Shown piece by piece: positions 1-7,176 of a stretch of 41,338 bases of DNA. Each line of letters starts with the position of its first letter. The stretch's first letter is position 1. The stretch is from JAAZFF01 sp964405775. GTDB taxonomy: Bacteria; Verrucomicrobiota; Kiritimatiellia; RFP12; UBA3636. The DNA is taken from the NCBI GenBank assembly GCA_964405775.1, contig CAYOPG010000013.1, forward strand, positions 1 through 41,338. Direction: 5' to 3'. Below the pieces are notes generated by a model. The model saw only the letters and a list, made by a program, of their open reading frames with translations, was not told the DNA's origin and did no database searches. The position numbers and the translations under genes are program-made.

Positions 1-65
1 CTCTGCTCCTGACGCTGTTTCTGGCGACGGATTCCGCGCGATTACCGTCAATGTGCATTTTTCCG

Positions 66-94
66 TTTCAAAAAAAAGCATAATCTGTTATAGT
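66..94 (+). promoter_or_regulatory. possible promoter of the acyl-CoA dehydrogenase gene
   Basis: A TTTCAA box at 66-71 and a TATAGT box at 89-94 are separated by 17 bases and lie about 50 bases before the chosen start. The -10 box is good and the -35 box is poor. Bases 1-52 before it hold no gene that I can support. Confidence 0.3.
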
Positions 95-142
95 TTGCGG
101 GATTATTACCTTAAAATCAAAAAAATCTGGAGAATCTTCATC

Positions 143-1312
143 ATGGAAACACCCGCAGATTTCGGTTTGACCGAAATGCAAAAGGACATCAAAGACATTT
201 GCCGCCGCATCGGACTCGAGAAAATCGTGCCAGTCAGGGAACATTACGATGAGACTCAGGAGTTCCCGCACGAGATAGTAAAGGAGTTCGCTGATGCCGG
301 CCTCTTTCAGGTCTTCATACCCGAGCAATATGGCGGCCTGGGTGGAAATGTGATGGACCTAGTCGTTGCAGTCGAAGAGCTTTGCAAATACGACGCAGGT
401 ATAGCACTAGCCCTTTTCGGCACAGGCCTAGGCGCGCTTCCAATACTGCTCTGCTCTGACGATGAGCAGAAGAAAAAGTATCTACCGCGTATCGCGGCAG
501 GCGCTCTCGCAGCTTTCGGCCTCACCGAAGCCGGAGCCGGCTCGGACGCTGCGGGCATCAAGACCACAGCCGTAAAAGATGGCGACTACTACATTCTCAA
601 CGGCACAAAGCAGTGGATTACCAACGGCGGCGAAGCCGAAATCTACACGATCTGCGCTATGACCGACAAAACCAAAGGCACACGCGGCTCCACGTTCTTC
701 ATAGTCGAGGACGGTGCCGAAGGCTTCACGTACGGCAAAAAAGAGAACAAAATGGGCATCCGCGCCTCGGCGACGCGCGAACTCGTTTTCCAAGACTGCC
801 GCGTACACAAAGACAATGTGATCATGGGTGAAGGCCGCGGTTTCATTGTTGCAATGAAGACGCTCGACGCCTCCCGCCCCAGCGTGGCAGCGCAGGCTCT
901 CGGCATCGCCAGCGGCGCACTCGAGATCGCCATCAAGTACTCGCGCGAGCGCCACCAGTTCGGCAAGCCTATCAGCGCAAACCAGGGTCTCCTATTCATG
1001 CTCGCCGACATGGCGATGAAGGTCGAGACGGCGCGCGCGATCGTGTACCGGACAGCAGCGCTCATGGACAGCGGAATGAAAGACGTAAGCAAATTCTCCG
1101 CAATGGCCAAGTGCTACGCTTCGGACGTGGCAATGTCAGTAACGACCGACGCCGTGCAGGTGCTTGGCGGTTACGGGTACATGAAAGAATACCCCGTCGA
1201 AAAGATGATGCGCGACGCCAAAATCACGCAGATATACGAAGGGACGAACCAGATACAGCGCGACGTCATCGGCAAAGCCCTTATCAAGGAAGCCGCCCAA
1301 GGCCTAATATAA
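143..1312 (+). CDS. acyl-CoA dehydrogenase, short-chain/butyryl-CoA type
   Basis: This is a flavoprotein that introduces the alpha-beta double bond into an acyl-CoA and passes electrons to an electron-transfer flavoprotein in the cytoplasm. The 389-residue product has the usual family length. It shows the FAD/substrate signature FGLTEAGAGSDA near residue 130 and the C-terminal block GGYGYMKEYPVEKMMRDAKI. The following IYEGTNQIQRD contains the catalytic Glu near residue 366, the position used by short-chain and butyryl-CoA enzymes. The reading frame is open further upstream, but the ATG at 143 is preceded by GGAGA at 129-133, and the extra 30 residues look non-coding. The next gene is hisE, 28 bases downstream; the two pathways are unrelated. 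No electron-transfer flavoprotein genes are in the window, so chain-length specificity is uncertain. Confidence 0.93.
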   Translation: METPADFGLTEMQKDIKDICRRIGLEKIVPVREHYDETQEFPHEIVKEFADAGLFQVFIPEQYGGLGGNVMDLVVAVEELCKYDAGIALALFGTGLGALPILLCSDDEQKKKYLPRIAAGALAAFGLTEAGAGSDAAGIKTTAVKDGDYYILNGTKQWITNGGEAEIYTICAMTDKTKGTRGSTFFIVEDGAEGFTYGKKENKMGIRASATRELVFQDCRVHKDNVIMGEGRGFIVAMKTLDASRPSVAAQALGIASGALEIAIKYSRERHQFGKPISANQGLLFMLADMAMKVETARAIVYRTAALMDSGMKDVSKFSAMAKCYASDVAMSVTTDAVQVLGGYGYMKEYPVEKMMRDAKITQIYEGTNQIQRDVIGKALIKEAAQGLI

Positions 1313-1340
1313 GCTATCACGACATACATATAGTATATAA

Positions 1341-1604
1341 ATGAAAACCTTCGAAGAGCTTTTTGCCGAACTGAAATCCAAAGTTGAAAAAGGGGATCCC
1401 AACTCCGGGACCGTCAAGGAACTGGAGAAAGGGGTACACTATATCGGCAAAAAGCTCAACGAAGAGGCTGGCGAGGTGTGGATCGCCGCCGAGTACGAAG
1501 GAAAAGAACGTACGGCGGAGGAAATATCCCAGCTAATATATCATGCGCAGGTCATGATGCTGGCGAAGGGAATCAGCCTCGAAGAGGTCTACAAACACCT
1601 GTAA
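1341..1604 (+). CDS. hisE: phosphoribosyl-ATP pyrophosphatase
   Basis: HisE hydrolyses phosphoribosyl-ATP to phosphoribosyl-AMP and pyrophosphate, the second step of histidine synthesis. The 87-residue product is the length of the stand-alone all-alpha MazG-like enzyme. It carries the family pattern KKLNEEAGEVWIAA near residues 36-49, with the acidic residues that bind magnesium, and ends with the usual MLAKGISLEEVYKHL. It is not fused to HisI. hisG starts 12 bases after its stop, so the first two pathway enzymes are made together, although in reverse pathway order. The AT-rich leader before the ATG has no clear Shine-Dalgarno sequence. Confidence 0.93.
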   Translation: MKTFEELFAELKSKVEKGDPNSGTVKELEKGVHYIGKKLNEEAGEVWIAAEYEGKERTAEEISQLIYHAQVMMLAKGISLEEVYKHL

Positions 1605-1616
1605 GACTAATACGCT

Positions 1617-2465
1617 ATGATCAGAATCGCATTGCCCAATAAAGGCGTCCTCTCAGAAGGTGCCGTAGCACTCGTAAAAGAAGCAGGCTACAGATGCACA
1701 CGCACTGGCCGTGAACTCAGCATATCCGATGCCGCGAACGAAGTCGAATTCGACTTTCTGCGCCCGCGCGATATCGCTGTCTACGTATCTCAAGGCGTTA
1801 TCGATGTCGGAATAACGGGGCGAGACCTCAACCTCGACGCCGAATCTCCCGCCGCCGAGATCATGCCGCTCGGATTCGGACGTTCCACTTTCAGGTACGC
1901 CGTTCCAAACGACAGCGATATAACTGTAGACAAACTTGACGGCCTGAGAATCGCATGCTCGTATGCAAATATAATCAAGCGCGATCTAAAAAAACGCAAA
2001 GCCAAGGCCAGAATTGTTCAGGTGGACGGAGCAGTGGAACTCACCATCCGCCTGGGCGTCGCAGACGTGATTGCCGACGTGGTCGATTCCGGCCAAACAC
2101 TCCGTGAGGCGGGACTAAGGCCCATCGGAGATCCGGTTATGAACTCGGAAGCCATAGTCATAGCGCGATCGGAAGAAACCGCGCGGGAACCGAAGGTCGC
2201 TACTTTTTTGAAACGCCTAAACGGCATAGTACTGGCGCGTGAATACGCAATGATCGAGTACGATGTCGAACGCAAACTGATCACCGAGGCGTCCAAACTC
2301 ACGCCCGGAATCGAGGCTCCAACCATCTCACCGCTCAACGACCCTGCTTGGGTTGCAATCAAGGCGATGACCAAGAAGCAGGGGCTCAATTCAATCATAG
2401 ACAAGCTGTCGGATCTCGGCGCGAAAGGCATAGTGGTCACCGATATCCGCACTTGCCGCCTGTAG
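1617..2465 (+). CDS. hisG: ATP phosphoribosyltransferase, long form
   Basis: HisG joins ATP and PRPP to make phosphoribosyl-ATP, the committed step of histidine synthesis. The N terminus MIRIALPNKGVLSEGAV is typical, as is the DVGITGRDLNLD segment of the periplasmic-binding-protein-like fold near residue 65. At 282 residues it is the long form, with a C-terminal ACT-like regulatory domain (about residues 205-282, ending in GAKGIVVTDIRTCRL). Long-form enzymes work as homohexamers, do not need HisZ and are inhibited by histidine; that is family knowledge, not seen here. The ribosome-binding site is weak, so translation may depend on hisE just upstream. The other his genes are not in the window. 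Confidence 0.95.
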   Translation: MIRIALPNKGVLSEGAVALVKEAGYRCTRTGRELSISDAANEVEFDFLRPRDIAVYVSQGVIDVGITGRDLNLDAESPAAEIMPLGFGRSTFRYAVPNDSDITVDKLDGLRIACSYANIIKRDLKKRKAKARIVQVDGAVELTIRLGVADVIADVVDSGQTLREAGLRPIGDPVMNSEAIVIARSEETAREPKVATFLKRLNGIVLAREYAMIEYDVERKLITEASKLTPGIEAPTISPLNDPAWVAIKAMTKKQGLNSIIDKLSDLGAKGIVVTDIRTCRL

Positions 2466-2483
2466 GGGCTTCGTGGCATAGCG

Positions 2484-3152
2484 ATGAAGGTAATTGCGAT
2501 CAACGGCAGTCCCCGGATGGCCAAGTGGAATACCGTCACACTCCTGGAGAACGCCTTGGAGGGTGCGAAATCCGCCGGAGCCAGCACAGAGTTGGTGCAT
2601 CTTTACTCGTTGCGGTTTTCCGGTTGCATTAGCTGCTTTGGCTGCAAGGCGCTCAACCGTAAAAAAGACGCTGTATGCATCATTCGCGACGAACTCGAGC
2701 CCGTCCTTGCGCGCCTGCGCCGTGCAGATGCGATCATTGTCGGAACACCTTTATACTTCCTTTGCGAAACAGCGGCAACTCGAGCTTTTCTGGAGCGCCT
2801 CTGCTTCCCGTGCCTGAAATATTCAAAGGACATGCTCTCAACATTCCCCCGCAAGATCAAGACGGGACTGATCTACACCATGGGAGCGTCATACGAGAGC
2901 GCCAACAAACTTGGGTTTGACCGTATTTTCGAAACCACGCGCAACACTATGGCGCGGACTTTCGGACACTGCGAATTGCTGACCATTGCCGACACGCTCC
3001 AATATCCAGACTACGACAAGTACGAGTCCGAATTGTTCGACAAAGACGCTAAGCTCAAACGGCACAGCGAAATTTTCCCTAAAGATTGCCAGCGCGCTTT
3101 TGAGCTCGGCGCCCGACTAGTCGGCAATATCGTTCTGGATGGCGATCTATGA
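2484..3152 (+). CDS. flavodoxin-fold NAD(P)H-dependent oxidoreductase
   Basis: The 222-residue protein belongs to the NADPH-dependent FMN reductase/multimeric flavodoxin family. The N terminus VIAINGSPR is the FMN phosphate-binding loop, and ADAIIVGTPLYF near residue 85 is the second flavin-contact region. Between them lies CISCFGC followed ten residues later by another Cys, like the compact cysteine motif of iron-sulfur flavoproteins; it may hold an iron-sulfur cluster or be a variant without one. It begins 18 bases after hisG and its stop overlaps the next start in an ATGA, so it is in the same transcription unit. The physiological substrate cannot be read from the sequence. Confidence 0.8.
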   Translation: MKVIAINGSPRMAKWNTVTLLENALEGAKSAGASTELVHLYSLRFSGCISCFGCKALNRKKDAVCIIRDELEPVLARLRRADAIIVGTPLYFLCETAATRAFLERLCFPCLKYSKDMLSTFPRKIKTGLIYTMGASYESANKLGFDRIFETTRNTMARTFGHCELLTIADTLQYPDYDKYESELFDKDAKLKRHSEIFPKDCQRAFELGARLVGNIVLDGDL

Positions 3153-3790
3153 CACTGCCACGCCACATTGTCTGGGACTGGAACGGCACTCTGCAAGACG
3201 ACGTACAGGCAGCGGTCAACGGTATGAACATGCTGCTGCGCCAACGCGGCATGCCGCAGGTAACCATTGAAGACCACCGCCGCTTGTTCACTTTCCCCGT
3301 CTCGAAATACTACCGCGAACTCGGCTTCGCCCTTGAGACAGAAAACTGGGATGAAATGGCCGATCAGTTCATACGCGCGTTCGCCTCAGACACCTCCACT
3401 CGCCTCTTTAGTGGCACAGTCCCAACCCTGACACGCCTTAATGCGGAAGGTATACCCATGTCGATACTCTCAGCATGTCAGGGCGACGTCCTTGAAGCCG
3501 CACTGACAGGCTCTGGAATCCGAAATTTTTTCAAAACCGTCGTAGGTGCCGACGACCCGAGTGCTGGTTCGAAAGTAGATCGGGCAAAGCTCCTGTTCCG
3601 CACTATCGACGCAACGCCGAGTGAAGTATGGCTTGTGGGCGACACAACCCACGACAAAGAGGTCGCCGACGCCGCAGGCTGCAACTGCATACTCGTTGCG
3701 AGCGGCTATCAATCGCGCTCGCGTCTCGCCGAATGCGACTGTGCGGTGCTTGATTCCGTCTCCGATGTCCCAGCTTTTTTCGGTATATGA
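3149..3790 (+). CDS. HAD-superfamily phosphatase, phosphoglycolate phosphatase-like
   Basis: This is a 213-residue haloacid-dehalogenase-fold hydrolase. Motif I is WDWNGTLQDD at residues 9-18, containing the nucleophile Asp and the acid/base position, where Asn replaces the more common second Asp (DxNGT instead of DxDGT). Motif II is the Ser in SILSAC near residue 110. Motif IV is VGDTTHDKEVADAAG near residue 163. An alpha-helical cap lies between motifs I and II. The organisation is close to phosphoglycolate phosphatases and pyrophosphatase-type relatives, but the substrate is not established. The start overlaps the previous stop by four bases (ATGA), a sign of translational coupling. The Asn in motif I is seen in part of the family and does not by itself mean loss of activity. 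Confidence 0.82.
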   Translation: MTLPRHIVWDWNGTLQDDVQAAVNGMNMLLRQRGMPQVTIEDHRRLFTFPVSKYYRELGFALETENWDEMADQFIRAFASDTSTRLFSGTVPTLTRLNAEGIPMSILSACQGDVLEAALTGSGIRNFFKTVVGADDPSAGSKVDRAKLLFRTIDATPSEVWLVGDTTHDKEVADAAGCNCILVASGYQSRSRLAECDCAVLDSVSDVPAFFGI

Positions 3791-3797
3791 TAAAACC

Positions 3798-4829
3798 ATG
3801 AATAAAACAAAAGTTGCCGTTATTGGTTGCGGGGTTATAGGCCCCCTGCATGCAGAGTGCTATAAAAACAACGAAGATGCAGAGATCACCTGGATGTGCG
3901 ATCTGATTCCGGAGCGCGCCAAGGCGCTCGCGGAGAAATACGGGGTCGCCAAATGGACCTCCTCCCCCGCTGAGGTCTTCGCCGCAGACGACGTCGATTC
4001 CGTCAGCATCTGCACCGACCACGACACGCATTCGGAACTTTTTGTATCCGCACTTGAACACGGCAAGGACGCGATCTGCGAAAAGCCCCTCGCCCACGAC
4101 ATCAAAAGTCTTGACGCCATGCTGGCCGCCGCGAAGCGGTTTCCAGAACGAGTCTGCGGCGGAGTATTCCAGCACCGCTTCGACCCGATTTATGTGGAGT
4201 TGCGAGAACTCCTCTCCTCAGGCGCTATGGGCACCCTGCTCAACGCCAGCGCCACCCTGCGTTGTCTGCGGACCGAGGAGTACTACAAGAGTGGCACCTG
4301 GCGCGGCACATGGCAACACGAAGGCGGTTCAGTTCTGATAAATCAGGCCATACATTATATCGACCAACTTTTATGGCAGGCCGGACCGGCGGTTAAAATC
4401 ACCGCGGTAATTCGCAACCTTGCACATCAGGGAATAATTGAAACCGAAGACAGCGCATCAGCAACAGTCGAGTTCGCAAACGGCGCGGTGGGAACCATAG
4501 AGGCAACATCAGGAAGCAACATAAACTGGCTGCCACGTCTTGCGTTCTTCGGCACCGAAGGCGGAATCGAAATAACCAACGATAAACTTTCATTCATAGA
4601 AATGAGAGACAAAGCGCTGGAGACATCGATTCGAGAACAGCTGGAGGCGGCGATCATGCCCAAACCCGCAGCAGTTGGCAAGAAGTATTACGGAACAGGA
4701 CATGTCGCTCAATTGGCGGACTTCATCGAAGCCGTCCGCGCAAGACGCGCACCGGGCGTGACCCTCGAAAGCGCGGCAGAAACTGCCCGTGCAATACTCG
4801 AGATATACAAAAGCAATCGGGTGATCTAG
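3798..4829 (+). CDS. Gfo/Idh/MocA-family NAD(P)-dependent oxidoreductase
   Basis: The 343-residue protein oxidises or reduces a sugar, inositol or similar polyol with NAD(P). The N-terminal Rossmann fold has VAVIGCGVIGPLHAECY at about residues 6-22. The family Glu-Lys-Pro signature is seen as CEKPLAHD near residue 96, with the Lys expected in catalysis. The C-terminal alpha/beta domain includes GGSVLINQAIHYIDQLLW, which holds the His of the active site. The open frame extends upstream into the HAD gene, but the ATG at 3798 begins the Rossmann strand directly and lies 7 bases after the HAD stop. The true substrate is unknown; no dedicated sugar transport or isomerase genes adjoin it. Confidence 0.87.
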   Translation: MNKTKVAVIGCGVIGPLHAECYKNNEDAEITWMCDLIPERAKALAEKYGVAKWTSSPAEVFAADDVDSVSICTDHDTHSELFVSALEHGKDAICEKPLAHDIKSLDAMLAAAKRFPERVCGGVFQHRFDPIYVELRELLSSGAMGTLLNASATLRCLRTEEYYKSGTWRGTWQHEGGSVLINQAIHYIDQLLWQAGPAVKITAVIRNLAHQGIIETEDSASATVEFANGAVGTIEATSGSNINWLPRLAFFGTEGGIEITNDKLSFIEMRDKALETSIREQLEAAIMPKPAAVGKKYYGTGHVAQLADFIEAVRARRAPGVTLESAAETARAILEIYKSNRVI

Positions 4830-4885
4830 AGCAATACCCCAGAGAAAACTGGGCGAAAGTTCAAGTCCACTTGCACTTGACAGAC

Positions 4886-4917
4886 AAAAAAAAACCACAC
4901 TGTCGCCAGTGTGGTTT
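4886..4917 (-). terminator. intrinsic terminator for the GNAT gene
   Basis: Read on the minus strand, AAACCACACTG pairs perfectly with CAGTGTGGTTT (11 base pairs, 4-base loop) and is followed by a run of nine T (4894 down to 4886). On the plus strand the stem has no T-run, so it should act mainly on minus-strand transcription, about 100 bases after the acetyltransferase stop. Confidence 0.8.
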
Positions 4918-4926
4918 CCAAAACCC

Positions 4927-4952
4927 GCCGCCGCATCCCTTTATGCGGCGGC
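4927..4952. repeat. perfect 10-bp hairpin
   Basis: GCCGCCGCAT and ATGCGGCGGC form a perfect 10-base-pair stem around a 6-base loop. No T-run follows on either strand. It lies between convergent genes and may help end transcription from the dehydrogenase side or protect 3' ends. Confidence 0.6.
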
Positions 4953-4972
4953 TGAGGTGAAGGCCACGAAAC

Positions 4973-4996
4973 AGCGCGACGGCTAGCCGCCGCGCT
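4973..4996. repeat. imperfect 11-bp hairpin
   Basis: AGCGCG-A-CGGC and GCCG-C-CGCGCT pair with a single mismatch around a 2-base loop. It is the third stem-loop in a row in this 185-base convergent gap, only 18 bases from the GNAT stop codon. Confidence 0.45.
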
Positions 4997-5014
4997 CCAG
5001 CCCACTTATATCCA

Positions 5015-5716
5015 TTAGCCTATGCTGTAGATGCTTTTGCGAATATCTTCGACTATCTTCCTCTGAGTGAGGTTCGTCTTGTTGGACGACCATACCATAA
5101 GGTTGGAGGCGATTGGCTTCGCAAACCAATACGACGGCAGGACAACGGGCTTGGGGCAGTACCTGAAGCCGTGCTTTTCATAGAAACGCACGCGCCTATA
5201 GGTATCCGTGGAATCATTTTTTGGTTCGACATCAAGAACGATCTTGCGGTCTGCATAGTACTGCAGCTGCTCAATCACCTTGCCGCCGATACCGGCCGAG
5301 CGGGACTCCGGGCATATAGCGAAATGCTCAATGAAGAACATGTCGTGCAGCAACCAGTAAGCGAGGAGACCGACCGTGACGCCTTTGCGGCGAATCGCCG
5401 AAAAGTGGAACCGCGGGTCATCCATCACCAGCTCATGCTCTAAAAGGGAGCGCCTCTCGTCTTCCGGGAATGATGTATTGTACAACAGCCAAAGTCTTTT
5501 GAACTCTGGTGATTCCGGATCATGTATGTCGACGAATGTCATCTCGTCATCATCATAATCTCCAGAACCTGTTACGGGCACGACAAGACCCGCATTGATG
5601 CGCTGCGTCTTCTTCAAGACATCGCCGGGGTTTCTCATGCCCGCCATCTTGAAGGATGACGTTTTGTCAGAACCGGCGACGCGCGTTTGTGATGCTTCTA
5701 TTGCTGTTGAGTTCAT
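5015..5716 (-). CDS. GNAT-family N-acetyltransferase
   Basis: The protein is a GCN5-related acetyltransferase that moves an acetyl group from acetyl-CoA to an unknown amine. The fold begins near residue 59 (MTFVDIHDPESPEF), continues through FFIEHFAICPESRSAGIGGKVIEQL at about 128-152, where RSAGIGG is the acetyl-CoA pyrophosphate loop, and ends with a C-terminal FYEKHGFRYC segment typical of motif B. The first 58 residues precede the domain and are low in recognisable structure. Met24, Met27 or Met59 (start at 5542) are possible alternative starts, and none has a convincing ribosome-binding site. It is monocistronic, divergent from pheS, and ends before a strong terminator. Confidence 0.8.
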   Translation of the reverse strand: MNSTAIEASQTRVAGSDKTSSFKMAGMRNPGDVLKKTQRINAGLVVPVTGSGDYDDDEMTFVDIHDPESPEFKRLWLLYNTSFPEDERRSLLEHELVMDDPRFHFSAIRRKGVTVGLLAYWLLHDMFFIEHFAICPESRSAGIGGKVIEQLQYYADRKIVLDVEPKNDSTDTYRRVRFYEKHGFRYCPKPVVLPSYWFAKPIASNLMVWSSNKTNLTQRKIVEDIRKSIYSIG

Positions 5717-6021
5717 GGGCTCGCCACGGCGTAAACGACGTGACGACAGAAACTCTTTCTTTTGTTCTTAGTTGCACCGAGGTGTTTGAAAACCCCGGCT
5801 AAGGCAATCGACCCGTACCGGTGGCTGAACACCACTCCGGCGCGAACCTGATAAGTCGCCTTTGCAATGGGAAAGTATCTCTCTTTGGCATTTGGAAGTC
5901 AACAGATCTTTTTTTGTAAACTTGACCTGCGCAAGGTGTATGGAGTAGTATTATAGACGTTTTGCAGAGGTGGCCGGTCATACCGGAGAGGTGTTTTTTA
6001 TCCAAAGGATAGTGTACAGAA
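5717..6021. other. divergent intergenic region between the GNAT gene and pheS
   Basis: This 305-base gap separates divergent genes. It holds a stem-loop at 5777-5798 (7 pairs with one mismatch), a candidate pheS promoter at 5922-5951, a short stem CCGGT/ACCGG near 5973-5985 followed about 10 bases later by a run of six T, and the pheS ribosome-binding site. I see no further gene in it. Confidence 0.6.
5922..5951 (+). promoter_or_regulatory. candidate pheS promoter
   Basis: TTGACC at 5922-5927 and TAGTAT at 5946-5951 are spaced by 18 bases. This predicts a leader of about 65 bases that contains a small stem-loop, a T-run and TATCC/GGATA pairing around the AAGGA of the ribosome-binding site. 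The boxes are seen; their use is inferred. Confidence 0.5.
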
Positions 6022-7041
6022 ATGAGTTTATCAGTCCAGGAAGTCAATGAAGCGAGAGACAAGGCTCTTGCGGAAATCGAAGCAGCCAAGTCGGCTGCCG
6101 AGGTTGAGGAGCTGCGAATCAAGTACATAAGCCGCAATGGACTTGTGACTGAGTTCATGAAGTCCATGAAGGACGTGGCCCCCGTGGACAAGCCCGCGAT
6201 GGGCGTAGCACTGAATGCTCTGCGGACAAAAATCACTGACGCCCTAACCTCTCGTAAGGCTGAAGTCGCCTCGGCCGGTTCTAAGCAAGATGCTTTCGAC
6301 TTCAGCCTTCCTGGCACCTGGCCTAAACCAGGGGCGATGCACCCAGTCTCTAGCGTAATCGAGGAGACAGCCAGGATTTTCGGCCAACTCGGGTTCACTG
6401 TTGCCGACGGACCAGACATTGAGACAGGATTCAACAACTTCGACGCCCTAAACACCGCAGATCACCATCCGTCGCGCGATGCGGCGGACACTTTTTGGCT
6501 GCAGGATGGGCGCTTGCTACGCACTCAGACGTCGGCGGTGCAGATCCGCGTCATGCTGTCACAAAAGCCGCCTGTAAGGATTATAAACCCGGGGCGGTGC
6601 TACAGGCGCGATACCATAGATGCCACTCATGCAGCGAACTTCCACCAAATCGAAGGGCTGTACGTAGATTACACCCCGGTTTCGCTTGCCGACCTTAAAA
6701 GCACGCTAGCGCATTTCGCCCACGAGATGATGGGTCCGGGAGTCAAAGTTCGTTTCCGTCCCCACTTCTTCCCATTCACCGAACCCAGCGTGGAGGTGGA
6801 TTTCTCGTGCCACATGTGCAAGGGTGCAGGCTGCAGAGTCTGCAAGCAGAGTGGCTGGATTGAAATCGCCGGAGCCGGCATGGTTGATCCGCGTGTGTAC
6901 AAAAAGATCGGCTATGACGAAGACCTTTACGGCTATGCTTTCGGCATGGGCGTCGAGCGCATAGCCATGATCAAGCACGGAATCACAGATCTACGCCTGC
7001 TATACACCAACGACCTGCGCTACCTCCAGCAGTTCGCTTAA
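6022..7041 (+). CDS. pheS: phenylalanine-tRNA ligase alpha subunit
   Basis: PheS is the catalytic subunit of the alpha2-beta2 enzyme that charges tRNA-Phe with phenylalanine. The 339-residue length is normal. An N-terminal coiled coil for tRNA binding (about residues 1-85) precedes the class II core. Motif 2 is GRCYRRDTIDATHAANFHQ near residue 192, and motif 3 is FGMGVERIAMIKHGITDLR near residue 308. The cysteine pattern CHMCKGAGCRVCKQSGWIEI is usual in bacterial PheS. The ATG at 6022 is about 12 bases after AAGGA. pheT, which normally follows directly, is missing here: the next gene is on the other strand, so the beta subunit must be encoded elsewhere. Confidence 0.97.
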   Translation: MSLSVQEVNEARDKALAEIEAAKSAAEVEELRIKYISRNGLVTEFMKSMKDVAPVDKPAMGVALNALRTKITDALTSRKAEVASAGSKQDAFDFSLPGTWPKPGAMHPVSSVIEETARIFGQLGFTVADGPDIETGFNNFDALNTADHHPSRDAADTFWLQDGRLLRTQTSAVQIRVMLSQKPPVRIINPGRCYRRDTIDATHAANFHQIEGLYVDYTPVSLADLKSTLAHFAHEMMGPGVKVRFRPHFFPFTEPSVEVDFSCHMCKGAGCRVCKQSGWIEIAGAGMVDPRVYKKIGYDEDLYGYAFGMGVERIAMIKHGITDLRLLYTNDLRYLQQFA

Positions 7042-7065
7042 ACCGAAACAGAGCTTGCGTCCTGC

Positions 7066-7165
7066 CCGCGTACGCGGCCACTCTTTGCCCGTAACACGCG
7101 GAGCGGACAACTCGTTGTCCTGTATTCAAATTGCCGGTCTTAAGACCCTGCCACAACTCGGCAGG
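7066..7165. terminator. cluster of three stem-loops between convergent pheS and esterase genes
   Basis: Three short inverted repeats follow each other: CCGCGTACGCGG at 7066-7077, GGACAA/TTGTCC at 7105-7120, and CCTGCC/GGCAGG at 7147-7165. None is followed by a strong T-run, so termination here may be weak or Rho-assisted. The structure is seen; the function is inferred from the convergent context. Confidence 0.4.
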
Positions 7166-7176
7166 TTTGGCTTGCG

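Noticed and set aside
53..142. 30 extra N-terminal residues on the acyl-CoA dehydrogenase
   Set aside because: The family starts near the Met at 143, which has GGAGA at the right distance, and the upstream stretch contains a promoter-like sequence.
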